Assembly (NCBI GenBank): GCA_964454795.1 | Contig: CAYVUM010000010.1 | Location: 1-50,015, forward strand | Length of the DNA: 50,015 bases | Direction of reading: 5' to 3' | Source: CAYVUM01 sp964454795 | GTDB taxonomy: Bacteria > Pseudomonadota > Alphaproteobacteria > Rhodospirillales > Defluviicoccaceae | Part shown: positions 23,482 to 31,983 of the stretch, one piece after another | How the letters are laid out: every line of letters begins with the position of its first letter | Position numbering within the stretch: the first letter of the stretch is position 1 | Position numbers and translations under genes: made by a program | Notes under the pieces: generated by a model | The model's database searches: none | What the model was told of the DNA's origin: nothing | Seen by the model: the letters and a program-made list of their open reading frames with translations, nothing else

Positions 23482-24479
23482 CCGTCGCGGCTCCGCCGGA
23501 GTCGGGCGCCATCCAGCACCGAGAGCAGCACGCTTTCCATGATCTCGCCGCGGTGGGTGAGGACCTCACCACCGCCGGCGGCGGCCAGCATCTGATAGAA
23601 CTGCGCGCCCTCGATAGACCGGCCGGTGAAGATCGCCGAGACGCGGCGGTCCCGGCCGCCGCCCGGCACCGCCATGCGCCAGTTGGCGGCAGCGTTGAAG
23701 GTTGACTGCCAGTCGCCCAGGTGGGCCGGGGCATCGGAGATGACGATGATCCGGCCGAGTGCCGTCGGTCGCCAGGCCATGCCGATGGCGCTGGCGAGCG
23801 CCCGGCCCACCGGTTCGGGGTTGTCGCCGCCGCCCTTGGCCCGGAGGGTGCCGACGAAGCCCTCAAGCTGGCGGCGATAGCCGCTGGTCATCGGACTGAG
23901 CGGGAACCCCTGGGTGATGTACTCATCGGTGCGGTCCTTGAACGCAACGAAGCCGACCCGGAGAGAGGGCGCCAGCCGCTCCAGCACCCGGATGATGCTC
24001 AGCATCGTCCGCTGCATATCGGCGATCTCATCGCGCATGCTGCCGGTGGCGTCCATGACAAACACCAGATCGAGATCACCGATGGTCAGCGTGCCCTCGC
24101 GGGGTGCCGGCGCCGGCGGTCGCGGCTGGGCATCGGGTGCCCGGGCGCGGGCGGCGGCGGCGATACGGGCTGCCGCGTCGGCGGCTTTCATCTCCTCCTC
24201 GGCCTCGGCCAGTTCGGCGAGCGCCTGCTCGCGGCGGGCCTCAGCCTCGGCCCGGCGGGTTTCGGCATCCACCATCTGCTGCTGGGCTGCGCTCATCGAT
24301 GCCATGGCCTCGGCTGACTCGGCCTCTGCGGCATCGAGGGCCGCCTCGACCGCCGGCTCCTTCAGATAGAACGGAAACAGGAACAGGGCCATCAGGATGA
24401 AAATGCCGAGGGCCGAGGCGAACAGGTCGAGGGCCGAAATGCTCAGCACTTCCAGGGCACGGACGCGGCTCGAGCGCAC
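23478..24479 (-). CDS. Membrane-anchored VWA protein with MotB/ExbD-like helix (copy 2)
   Basis: This 333-residue protein has the same plan as the copy at 20809-21780: a short N terminus, a membrane helix (SALDLFASALGIFILMALFL, Asp18), a long Glu/Ala coiled coil (about 43-110), a Pro-rich linker, and a VWA domain with MIDAS DATGS at 143-147. The C terminus HRGEIMESVLLSVLDG matches the other copy. It sits five bases downstream of the MotA-like gene and overlaps the FHA-DUF898 gene by four. The position next to the channel gene is what one expects for a channel partner subunit. Binding partner and load are unknown. Confidence 0.86.
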   Translation of the reverse strand: MRSSRVRALEVLSISALDLFASALGIFILMALFLFPFYLKEPAVEAALDAAEAESAEAMASMSAAQQQMVDAETRRAEAEARREQALAELAEAEEEMKAADAAARIAAAARARAPDAQPRPPAPAPREGTLTIGDLDLVFVMDATGSMRDEIADMQRTMLSIIRVLERLAPSLRVGFVAFKDRTDEYITQGFPLSPMTSGYRRQLEGFVGTLRAKGGGDNPEPVGRALASAIGMAWRPTALGRIIVISDAPAHLGDWQSTFNAAANWRMAVPGGGRDRRVSAIFTGRSIEGAQFYQMLAAAGGGEVLTHRGEIMESVLLSVLDGARLRRSRDG

Positions 24480-24484
24480 GGCGG

Positions 24485-25324
24485 TCAGCGCTCCTCGTAG
24501 AGGCGGTTGATGAGGTTATCGAGACAGTACTGGCCGGCGCGGTTCAGCGCCCCTTCTTCCTGCGCCTGAACGATATGCTGGAGAAGAACCAGCACCGCGG
24601 ACATCAGCAGCGCGAGCAGGGTGGTGTTGAAGGCGACGGCGAGGCGCTTGGTGAGTTCGGCGAGCAGGCTCGGGTCCTGCACATCCACCTCGCCCGCAAA
24701 CGCCAGCGCCAGGGAAATGCCGATGACCGTGCCGATAAAGCCGAGCGTCGGGATCACCCAGACCACGTAACGCACCATGCTGTAGCGCAGGTCGATCTCG
24801 TGCAGGTAGAGCTCCAGCGAGGAATTGAGCAGGGCGTTGGCCTGCTCGATCGACCGGCTGGTCTGGAACTGCAGCACCACCCGCTGGATCAGCCGCGGCA
24901 GAAACCGGCCCTCCCCCTGGCCGCCCGGGCGGGTGGCTGTCCGGGCAGAGACGTAGATGTCCCGCAGCTCCTGACCCTGGAGCATCGTCCGCTCGTCTTC
25001 GGGGAGGTAGCCGCGGGCCAGCTGCGCCCCTTCCTTGGCGGCATCGCGGACCCGCACGAGCAACTCGCCGAACCCGATCGCGAAGACGATCCACATCACG
25101 TTCTGGACCGTGAACGGATAAATCTCGCGGTTCCGGTCCAGGAGAATGATCGCCATGGTCTCGGGCAGGAGGGTCTGCATCAGCCAGATCGCCGCCACCG
25201 CCACGGCGATGGCACCGGCATCGATCAGCAACCGCATCGGCAGCCGACCGGATCCCCGGCCCGAGACAGGCTCCAGCCGCGAGGGTGCTGCCGAGGTCCG
25301 GTCTTCGAGCCGCGTCATCGTCAC
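24485..25324 (-). CDS. MotA/TolQ/ExbB-family proton-channel-like protein
   Basis: The 279-residue product has two N-terminal membrane helices (about 33-55 and 70-92), a cytoplasmic domain, and the conserved MotA/TolQ/ExbB C-terminal helix pair (VVWVIPTLGFIGTVIGISLA and LAVAFNTTLLALLMSAVLVL). This is the part that forms the channel pentamer in ExbB and MotA. No TonB, Tol, Pal, MotB or flagellar gene is nearby; the only candidate partners are the two VWA proteins with an Asp-bearing helix. The start overlaps the stop of the small FHA gene by four bases. Conversion of ion flow to mechanical work in the envelope is inferred from the family. Confidence 0.88.
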   Translation of the reverse strand: MTMTRLEDRTSAAPSRLEPVSGRGSGRLPMRLLIDAGAIAVAVAAIWLMQTLLPETMAIILLDRNREIYPFTVQNVMWIVFAIGFGELLVRVRDAAKEGAQLARGYLPEDERTMLQGQELRDIYVSARTATRPGGQGEGRFLPRLIQRVVLQFQTSRSIEQANALLNSSLELYLHEIDLRYSMVRYVVWVIPTLGFIGTVIGISLALAFAGEVDVQDPSLLAELTKRLAVAFNTTLLALLMSAVLVLLQHIVQAQEEGALNRAGQYCLDNLINRLYEER

Positions 25325-25764
25325 AGCCGCTTGCGGATGATCTCGCCCGTCGCCGGGTCGCGCTCGACCCGGCCGCCCAGGCGCCCGATGCCGCCGGGCC
25401 GGTCGAGGCCCGGCCGCCAGCGGCCGCCCCCGTCGCCGCCGGTACCGCTACCGCCGCCGCTGCCGTCTCCGTGGCCCTGCGGAAGCTGCCGGACCAGGGC
25501 GGCCGCGGAGCAGAGGTAGCTGCCGAGGCGGAGCGGCTCGTCGGCGCGAATGAACGCCTGGCGGAGTGGCTGCCAGCCGTCCGGAGCCTCCGGATCGCTG
25601 CCGGTCTCCGGCGTGCGACGCCATGTTCCGCCCTCGCTGCGGCAATCGGTGAGATGGTGGCGGCCGTCGTCGGTCACGACCAGCTCGGCATGGCGGCGGG
25701 AGACCGACGCGTCCGCGAGGACGATATCGGCGAACCGGGAGCGGCCGATGATGAAGGTTCGCAT
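25321..25764 (-). CDS. Small FHA-domain protein
   Basis: From the ATG at 25764 the product is 147 residues. The FHA domain fills the first 95: FIIGRSRFADIVLADASVSR, with the conserved Gly-Arg and Ser-Arg-Arg-His, then CRSEGGTWR. A Gly-rich flexible stretch follows, and then a short conserved-looking end (VERDPATGEIIRKRL). It has no membrane segment. It lies between the kinase gene (four bases) and the MotA-like gene (overlap of four), so it may be a phosphothreonine-dependent adaptor from the kinase to the channel complex. The frame is open upstream of this ATG, but the overlap with the kinase gene argues for 25764. Confidence 0.85.
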   Translation of the reverse strand: MRTFIIGRSRFADIVLADASVSRRHAELVVTDDGRHHLTDCRSEGGTWRRTPETGSDPEAPDGWQPLRQAFIRADEPLRLGSYLCSAAALVRQLPQGHGDGSGGGSGTGGDGGGRWRPGLDRPGGIGRLGGRVERDPATGEIIRKRL

Positions 25765-25768
25765 CCTC

Positions 25769-27967
25769 TCAGTCTCCGCTGTCCGGAACCCCGGGGTCGT
25801 CTGTGGGTGCGGCCCCCCGCTCCGGTGGCGGGAGACGGCGGTCGCGCAGCAGGATCTCCCCCGAGGCGACCTGCGGCTCCCGGTTGCCGCGGAGGGTGTT
25901 CTCGCCGAGGACGATCGGGCTTGCCGCCGCCCGGGCGATGCCGTAGCCGCCGTTGCCGACAATGGTGTTGGCGGCCAGCCGGCCGGCGGCAGCGGCGAGG
26001 AGGAACAAGCCATGCTCGCCGCTGCCTTCGATGCGGTTGCCGAGGATCTGCGGGGAGCCCCCGGCGACGACGATCCCGGAGAGGGTGCTGCCGGTAACGG
26101 TGTTGCCGGAAATGGTGCCGCTGGCGCCGCCATGGATAAACACCCCTGCCTCGCCGGCACCGAGAATGATGTTGTCGCCGACCTGCGGGCTGGCACTGTC
26201 GCGGATTTCGATCCCGGAGCGGGCGCTGCCGGCGATCCGGTTGCCCACAACTTCGGGCTCGCCGCCGGCGATCAGTATTCCGGCCGCTCCGGTCCGCTCG
26301 AGCCGGTTTCCGGCGATGCGGACGTCGCCGGCGCTGCGCAGGACGATCCCGCTGTGCGCCTCCGAGACCAGGTCGTTTTCGGTAATTTCGGCCCGGGCCT
26401 CGCCGGCGATGACGAATGCCGGACCGGCAGCCTCGATCCGGTTGTTGCGGGCGAGGACGACCGCATCGCCGGCGGCGAAGAGGCCCGCCCCGGCCGCCGT
26501 CCCGATCCGGTTTCCGGCCACCTCGAGGGCACCCCCCGGGGCCAGGATGCACGGCACGGGATCACCATCATCGGCGTGCGGCCCGGCGTCGGAGCGGAGG
26601 GTCAGGCCGCGGACCGCGCCTGCGGGGGCCCGGGCGACGAGGCAGGGGCGGCCTGGCGGCGGGGCCAGGATGATCCGGTCCGGCGGACCCTCCCCCTGCA
26701 GATCGCGGGCCCGGTCCATGGTCAGCGATTCGGTGTAGGTTCCAGGCCGGACCTTGATGACGGCCCCGGATTTTGCGGTGGCGAAGGCCTCAGTGATGGT
26801 CCGGACGTCACCGCGCCCGGCCGCATCCACGACCCAGACGCTCTTGACCTCGGTCAGATAATACTCCCAGCCGAGCGCGCCGCCCCAGGCACTGGCAGCA
26901 ATCGTCAGCACACCGAGAAACGCTGCGGCCCGGCGGCCGCGGGGGCGCGGCGATGCTGCCGGCGCAGGCACCGCCGCCGGGACCGGCGGCAGCGTGGCCG
27001 GGAACACCGCCGGCCGCCGCCGCACCCGGATGGTCGGCGGGCCGTCGTCGGCGATCGGGCCGGCCCGGGCAGAGCCGCCGGCGCCGCGTTCCGGGGCCGG
27101 ACGGGGGAGCGGGTCCAGCGTGGCCAGCCACTCCCGTGCCGACTGAGGACGCTCGTTGGGATCGAGGCACAGGGCCCGGCCGATCCCGGCGAGCAGCGGC
27201 GGGTCGGGCAGGGTCCCGGACAGACCGGACGCCGGGGGGAGGGTGTCGGTTTGCAGGCGGCTCAGCGCATCGGGGGGCGTCTCGCCGGTGACCAACCACC
27301 AGGCCACGGCTCCCAGGCCGTAAAGGTCCGTCCACGGGCCCTCGGCGCCGCCGTCGACATATTGTTCCGGTGCGGCGAAGCCAGGGGTGAGCGAGCTTTC
27401 GCCGCCGTCCGCCGGCGCCCCGATTACCATGGCGGCATCGAAATCGATCAGCACCGGCCGGCCATCTCGGCAGACAAGAATGTTCGCCGGCTTCAGGTCG
27501 CGGTGGATCAGGCCGGCGTCGTGGAGAACCGCCAGCGCTTCGAGCAGGCAGCCGAGCCGGGCGCGAAGCCGCGCTGCATCGGGCGGGTATCCGGCCAGCG
27601 GGCCTTCCGCATCCAGGGGCAGACCGTCAATCTGCTCCATGACCCAGATTGCCAGGCCGTCGCGCTCCTCGCAGCGGTGAACGCGGACCAGTCCGGGATG
27701 GTCGAGACCGCTCAAAATCCGGCCGATCTGCTGGAACCGGCGGGCCGGCCCGGCCGGAGCGTCGTTCTTGCCGGGCACCGCAAGCGGCAGCGCCTTGACG
27801 ACCACGGTCTCGCCGCGTTCCTCGTCCCAGGCCAGCGACGTTGCCGAGTGCGCCCCCTGGCGCCACACCCGGGCGGGCGCCGCTCCGCGCGGACCCGCGG
27901 TCTCGCCGGCGTTCCGCCGCGAGGCGCGAGCCTGCGGGAGCGGTGGAGGCACGGTCACCTGGGCCAA
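25769..27967 (-). CDS. Atypical Ser/Thr protein kinase with extracytoplasmic right-handed beta-helix
   Basis: The 732-residue product has a PknB-like kinase domain (about 35-285), one membrane helix (about 347-367, preceded by RPRGRR) and a C-terminal right-handed beta-helix (about 380-705) made of repeats such as GNRIAGSARSGIEIRDSASP. The ATP lysine is K58, the catalytic loop is HRDLKPAN with D157, and APEQ and the aspartate at 214 are present. The DFG motif reads DFD (175-177), the glycine loop is degenerate and the usual helix-C glutamate appears to be replaced by Ile81. Activity may be reduced or unusual. The beta-helix should face the periplasm as a sensor or carbohydrate-binding part. 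It is followed after four bases by a small FHA gene. Confidence 0.88.
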   Translation of the reverse strand: MAQVTVPPPLPQARASRRNAGETAGPRGAAPARVWRQGAHSATSLAWDEERGETVVVKALPLAVPGKNDAPAGPARRFQQIGRILSGLDHPGLVRVHRCEERDGLAIWVMEQIDGLPLDAEGPLAGYPPDAARLRARLGCLLEALAVLHDAGLIHRDLKPANILVCRDGRPVLIDFDAAMVIGAPADGGESSLTPGFAAPEQYVDGGAEGPWTDLYGLGAVAWWLVTGETPPDALSRLQTDTLPPASGLSGTLPDPPLLAGIGRALCLDPNERPQSAREWLATLDPLPRPAPERGAGGSARAGPIADDGPPTIRVRRRPAVFPATLPPVPAAVPAPAASPRPRGRRAAAFLGVLTIAASAWGGALGWEYYLTEVKSVWVVDAAGRGDVRTITEAFATAKSGAVIKVRPGTYTESLTMDRARDLQGEGPPDRIILAPPPGRPCLVARAPAGAVRGLTLRSDAGPHADDGDPVPCILAPGGALEVAGNRIGTAAGAGLFAAGDAVVLARNNRIEAAGPAFVIAGEARAEITENDLVSEAHSGIVLRSAGDVRIAGNRLERTGAAGILIAGGEPEVVGNRIAGSARSGIEIRDSASPQVGDNIILGAGEAGVFIHGGASGTISGNTVTGSTLSGIVVAGGSPQILGNRIEGSGEHGLFLLAAAAGRLAANTIVGNGGYGIARAAASPIVLGENTLRGNREPQVASGEILLRDRRLPPPERGAAPTDDPGVPDSGD

Positions 27968-28016
27968 TCCCGTCCTGCTCCGTGGGTTCCCTGCGGTTTC
28001 AGAGGACGCTGTCCGG

Positions 28017-28610
28017 CTAGTCCACGGACGGCGTCGGCATGACCCCGGCGATCAGCGTCGGCTTTCGGGCCGGCGGGGCCGGAACGAACGGCGGTGTCGC
28101 CGCCGCCCGGCGCGCCGCTGCTTCCGGCGACGGCGGCGCAGCTTCGGACACGGCCGATGCAGGGGGCTCATCGGCCGCCGGCGGTGCCTCCGTCAGGGTC
28201 CATACCTCTGCAGCAATCCGGCAGCCGGTGCCGCGGATGGTGCGGGTCGAGCCGCGCGAGTCGATGGTGCGGATGTATTCCCGGCACGGCGTGCCGTCGC
28301 CCCGGTAATAGGTCCGGGTCACCGTGATACTCCCGCTCAGCCCCGCCTCCGGAATGCTCCAGCTCGATGGCACCCCCGTCTTCTGGGATTCAAGCACCCG
28401 GTTGACGGTGGTGATCATCGTGGCACTCACCGACGACGTCTGCGCCTGCAGCGTTCCCCCAACCGCGAGCAACGCGGTGATCACAATGACGATGGCAAGC
28501 CTTTCAACCACTGACCCGGCGCTCCGGCCTCGGCGTGCGGCTGGTTCGAACGGAAAACCGATCACATCCTGACCTTCGGATCGACCCGGCGACGCTGCAG
28601 GGGCCGTCAT
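28017..28610 (-). CDS. 17-kDa-surface-antigen-like exported protein
   Basis: The core (SGSITVTRTYYRGDGTPCRE, then YIRTIDSRGSTRTIRGTGCR) matches the beta domain of the RT0821/17-kDa surface antigen group, with two cysteines. The C terminus is Pro/Ala-rich. The ATG at 28610 gives 197 residues with a signal anchor starting near residue 33 (VVERLAIVIVITALLAV). A GTG at 28511, with GGAG about nine bases upstream, would begin right at this signal and give 164 residues, and may be the true start. It lies 49 bases upstream of the kinase gene in the same direction, so it could be the first gene of that operon. Confidence 0.7.
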   Translation of the reverse strand: MTAPAASPGRSEGQDVIGFPFEPAARRGRSAGSVVERLAIVIVITALLAVGGTLQAQTSSVSATMITTVNRVLESQKTGVPSSWSIPEAGLSGSITVTRTYYRGDGTPCREYIRTIDSRGSTRTIRGTGCRIAAEVWTLTEAPPAADEPPASAVSEAAPPSPEAAARRAAATPPFVPAPPARKPTLIAGVMPTPSVD

Positions 28611-28746
28611 GAATCGAGGCGGAAGCAGCGGCGCGGTGGTCCCACAAGCGCCAAGAATCGGCGAGGATCGCCGGCAATGCAACCGACGTTTTTGCGAGGC
28701 CCGTCCTTGAAAACATAATTGCCCCCCGGCCGGCATGACCGCCCGG

Positions 28747-30702
28747 TCACGGCTGTGGCGTCAGCGACCGGGTCAGCGGACCGCCGGCGACCGGCCAGGT
28801 GCCGTGATCGACCACTTTTCCTTCGTCGAAGACCACCCAACCGGCCCGCCGGTAGTGCCGCAGCCGCTGGCCGGCAATCGCCAGTCCGTCCGCGTCGGCG
28901 GCGGCGATGACCAGCACCGCGGCGCCGCCAGGGAGCCGTCCCGCCCAGGCCCGGCCCGACCCGGCATCCGCGGGGTACTCGCCGGGCGGCTTAAGCGCCA
29001 GCCGCTCAGAGGCGGCAGCGACAAGGTCCCGGGTACCGATGAGCAGCATCGGCACAGCATCGTGAACCGTCGGCAGGGCGGTGTGAACCGAGGCGTCCGG
29101 GGCGAGCAGGCTTTCCGCGGCGGCGCGGGCGGCTTCCGCCGCGGTGGCCGTTTCGGTGAGCAGCACGGCAATCGCGGCGGGATCGAGGGTCACGTCGCGG
29201 AGGATCGGCGGCGCCTCCTCCGGGGCCAGACGGCGGAACACATCGTAATCGGGGTCGACGGCCACGCTCAGCGGCCGGTCCGCGACAACCAACCCGGCCT
29301 TCGTCGAAGGAGCCTCCAGGCGGATCGTCTCGCGGCGGGGACCGGCATCGGTGGCGATCACCACCGGAACGGCGAGCCGCCAGTCACCGCCGGCTTGGCC
29401 GAGCGACAGCTCGACCCCGAAGCGGTTATCCGCCGCGCGGCCGGCGCCGACCCCGTTCAGGACCAGGGCCGGAGCGCCCGGCCGGTCCAGCCATTGCGTG
29501 AAGTACCAGTCGAGCGTCCTCCCCGATGTCGCTTCGAAGGCCGCCTCGAGATCGTGCCAGCTTGCGACCTGGAACCGGTTGTCGATGTAGAACCGCTGCA
29601 ATCCGCTCCGGAACGCCTCATTCCCGATTTCGCGGCGGAGCATGTGAAAGATAAAAGCAACCTTGCCGTAGCCGATCACCTGGGAGGCGTCATGGTGGCG
29701 GGCTGTGAACTGTCGGGCCGGACGGTCCCAGGCCGCGGGCAGGGCGGCGAAATCGCGCAGCCAGGCGTACCGCATTGCCCGGGCTGCGCTCTTGCTTGCT
29801 GCCGCGGCCAGCCCGTGATCGGCCAGGTAGGTGGTAAGGCCTTCTGCCCAGTTTCCCGTTGCAGGGTCGATGCCGACCGCGCCGCCCCACCAGGAATGGA
29901 GGATTTCGTGGGCAAGCGAACGGCCCTGCATGAACGGCAGGGCGAGGATCCGCTCACTCACGTAGGTCACCCCCGGAAACGCGAGACCGACCGGCTGGCC
30001 CGAAGCGACGATGTGGAAGCCGTCGTAGGCATAAGCGCCGAAATCGCTCGAGAACGCTTGGAGATAGCGGCCGGCCTGGTCGAGGTAGTGCGGCGCCAGC
30101 GAGCGGGCCTCGTCGGGGAAGTAGGTTCGGATCCGGATGCCGTCAGCCTGCTGCTCGTCGACCTGCCAGCGCCCGGCGAACACCGACGGCGGCTCGCCGT
30201 CACCGCTGCTGCGATGGCGGATGCGTCGTCGGTCCCCGGCCTCGTCGACAAGCGAGCCGGTGGCGGTCACCACGTAGGGCGCAGGCACGGTTGCCTCCAG
30301 GGTCCAGCTCTCCGTGGCGCCGGGACTTCCGGGCAGCCACCCGCCTTCGCCCGGCAGGAAAACCCCGTCCGGGGAGATGAGGTGCGGCCCGGGGGAGGCG
30401 GGAGCGCCGGAATAGGCGACGACGAGGCGGGAGCCGCGGGCGGCGCGGACGAGTGGGGGGGCGCCCGGCGACAGCGCGGCACCGTTAAGGCTGAGCCGCT
30501 CAATCCGGGCGCCCTCGAACAACCGCAGATCGATTTCGAGCGGGCCTGCATCTCCGACGGTGAGGGCGTCAACAATCGCAACCGTTCCGGCCTTGGGCTC
30601 GATCTTCAGGGTGATGTCGTGATGGAGGTCAGTGGCGAGCGCCGGCAGCGAGACCCCGAGCAGCCCGGCAACGACCACGCTCGCGGCGCGGAGGATCGTC
30701 AC
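28747..30702 (-). CDS. Exported M1-like zinc metallopeptidase
   Basis: The 651-residue product has a signal peptide (MTILRAASVVVAGLLGVSLP, cleavage near ALA/TD) and an M1-family catalytic core. The zinc motif is HEILHSWWG, with the third ligand in NWAEGLTTYLADHGL. Upstream of it, PGVTYVSERI replaces the usual GAMEN-like substrate loop. A helical domain (GYGKVAFIFHMLRREIG, LDWYFTQWLDRPGAP) and a long C-terminal extension follow. An extracytoplasmic aminopeptidase-like role is likely; substrate unknown. Its start overlaps the stop of the ChaN-PDZ gene by four bases, so they form an operon. Confidence 0.87.
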   Translation of the reverse strand: MTILRAASVVVAGLLGVSLPALATDLHHDITLKIEPKAGTVAIVDALTVGDAGPLEIDLRLFEGARIERLSLNGAALSPGAPPLVRAARGSRLVVAYSGAPASPGPHLISPDGVFLPGEGGWLPGSPGATESWTLEATVPAPYVVTATGSLVDEAGDRRRIRHRSSGDGEPPSVFAGRWQVDEQQADGIRIRTYFPDEARSLAPHYLDQAGRYLQAFSSDFGAYAYDGFHIVASGQPVGLAFPGVTYVSERILALPFMQGRSLAHEILHSWWGGAVGIDPATGNWAEGLTTYLADHGLAAAASKSAARAMRYAWLRDFAALPAAWDRPARQFTARHHDASQVIGYGKVAFIFHMLRREIGNEAFRSGLQRFYIDNRFQVASWHDLEAAFEATSGRTLDWYFTQWLDRPGAPALVLNGVGAGRAADNRFGVELSLGQAGGDWRLAVPVVIATDAGPRRETIRLEAPSTKAGLVVADRPLSVAVDPDYDVFRRLAPEEAPPILRDVTLDPAAIAVLLTETATAAEAARAAAESLLAPDASVHTALPTVHDAVPMLLIGTRDLVAAASERLALKPPGEYPADAGSGRAWAGRLPGGAAVLVIAAADADGLAIAGQRLRHYRRAGWVVFDEGKVVDHGTWPVAGGPLTRSLTPQP

Positions 30703-31931
30703 CGGGCCGCCGCCGGCTCAGGCGGAAAACGGGCGACAATGTCGCTGACGGTTCCATCGCGCCGGACGCGCAGCGGCAGCCAGGTGCCCGGCGCCATCGC
30801 CTGGACGGTGGCCACCAGCGCCGCGCTCGCGGTGATCGGACGACCGGCCGCCGCGACGATGACATCGCCGTCGCGCAGGCCGGCGGCCGCGGCGACGCTG
30901 CCATCGGCCACGCCGACCACCCGCACGGTGTCGCCGGACTGACCGATCCTGATCCCGAGCCGCGGTCGCGCTGCCGACCCGGGCCCGGCGGTTTCCGGAA
31001 CGCTGACGAAGACCGCATCGGCCAGTCCGGTTGGCAGGGGCGCGCAGGCCTCATCGGCCGGCACGGTGACCAGGACCGATACATCCTTCACGCCGAGGTC
31101 GGCCAGCTGGCGCGGAATGCCCCAGCCGTGCTCCACATGGCCGCGGCCGGCGATGACCGCGACCAGCGGGTGTCCCGGCCGGTTGTGAGCGGTTGCCGCC
31201 GCCTCCGCCATCGCCCGGTCCCAGAGCTGCTGCGCTTCGACGAACCGGGCGAAGGACGGATCGTCCAGCACAGCCTCGATGGCGGTCGCATCGGGCTCGC
31301 GGATCGGTCCGGCCGCCACGGCGCCGTGGCCGCCACCGGCGTGCTGCTTGTGGGCGAAGATCCAGGCGAGCGCACGGCGGTAGGACGGCGCGATTTCTGC
31401 GGGGCCGCCGATGCCCTGCCGGGCCTCCGCGGGAACAGCATTCCATCCCTCGCGGCCAACACGGCGGACCAGATCCCGGTCGACATTCAGGGCGACCATG
31501 GGAATGCGGTTGTCGCGGGCGAAGTGAAACAGCGGCAGATACAGGTCTGCGGGGTAGCCCCAAACCTCGTCCCAGCGTGTCTGCTCAAGGAACTCAGATG
31601 AGCCAAGCTCGCCGCGCACCCAGGCGTCCAGGACCGCCTGCACGTCGCGGGGAAACATCTCGAAGCCGAGGACAAAGTCCGCCCGCCGGCCGTACAGCGC
31701 CGCCACCGTCTGGAGCTGCCAGCGATGATCGGCGGCGCGGTCATGGGTCTCACCGAGAACGACGACGGCCCGGCCAGCCGCTTCAGCGACCACCGCCACC
31801 GGATCGACAGGGGAGGTCTGCGCTGGCACAAGCCACTGGCCCGGGGTCGGGCAAGCCGCTGCGGCCAGCGCGGCGCCGCGTGAGATCAGCATCAGGGAAG
31901 CGAGCACGAGGCCCGAGGCAATCAGTCGCAT
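30699..31931 (-). CDS. ChaN-family haem-binding-like protein with C-terminal PDZ domain
   Basis: From the ATG at 31931 the product is 410 residues. A signal peptide (MRLIASGLVLASLMLISRGA) precedes a ChaN/Tiki-superfamily domain (VVVLGETHDRAADHRWQL, FVLGFEMFPRDVQAVLD, YLPLFHFARDNRIPMVALN, VIAGRGHVEHGWGIP). ChaN of Campylobacter binds haem. A PDZ domain closes the protein (LGIRIGQSGDTVRVVGV, AGLRDGDVIVAAAGRPIT). Unlike typical ChaN, I see no lipobox. It lies between the LOG gene (52 bases) and the M1-like peptidase (overlap of four). The PDZ fusion suggests it presents or processes protein partners, perhaps with the peptidase. Confidence 0.88.
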   Translation of the reverse strand: MRLIASGLVLASLMLISRGAALAAAACPTPGQWLVPAQTSPVDPVAVVAEAAGRAVVVLGETHDRAADHRWQLQTVAALYGRRADFVLGFEMFPRDVQAVLDAWVRGELGSSEFLEQTRWDEVWGYPADLYLPLFHFARDNRIPMVALNVDRDLVRRVGREGWNAVPAEARQGIGGPAEIAPSYRRALAWIFAHKQHAGGGHGAVAAGPIREPDATAIEAVLDDPSFARFVEAQQLWDRAMAEAAATAHNRPGHPLVAVIAGRGHVEHGWGIPRQLADLGVKDVSVLVTVPADEACAPLPTGLADAVFVSVPETAGPGSAARPRLGIRIGQSGDTVRVVGVADGSVAAAAGLRDGDVIVAAAGRPITASAALVATVQAMAPGTWLPLRVRRDGTVSDIVARFPPEPAAAR

Positions 31932-31983
31932 CGGCGATCCGTATCCATCATGGGCGGAGCACTCCCTTACGAGGCCGGGAGCG

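Noticed and set aside
20809..25764. Zorya or type VI secretion system
   Set aside because: The MotA-like and FHA genes recall both, but there is no ZorC/D/E helicase or nuclease gene and no T6SS sheath, tube or ImpL gene. VWA replaces the OmpA-like part of ZorB.
25550..28042. Plus-strand open frame of 830 codons opposite the kinase and FHA genes
   Set aside because: The minus strand has clear kinase, beta-helix and FHA motifs; the plus frame has none and is Arg/Gly/Ala-rich.
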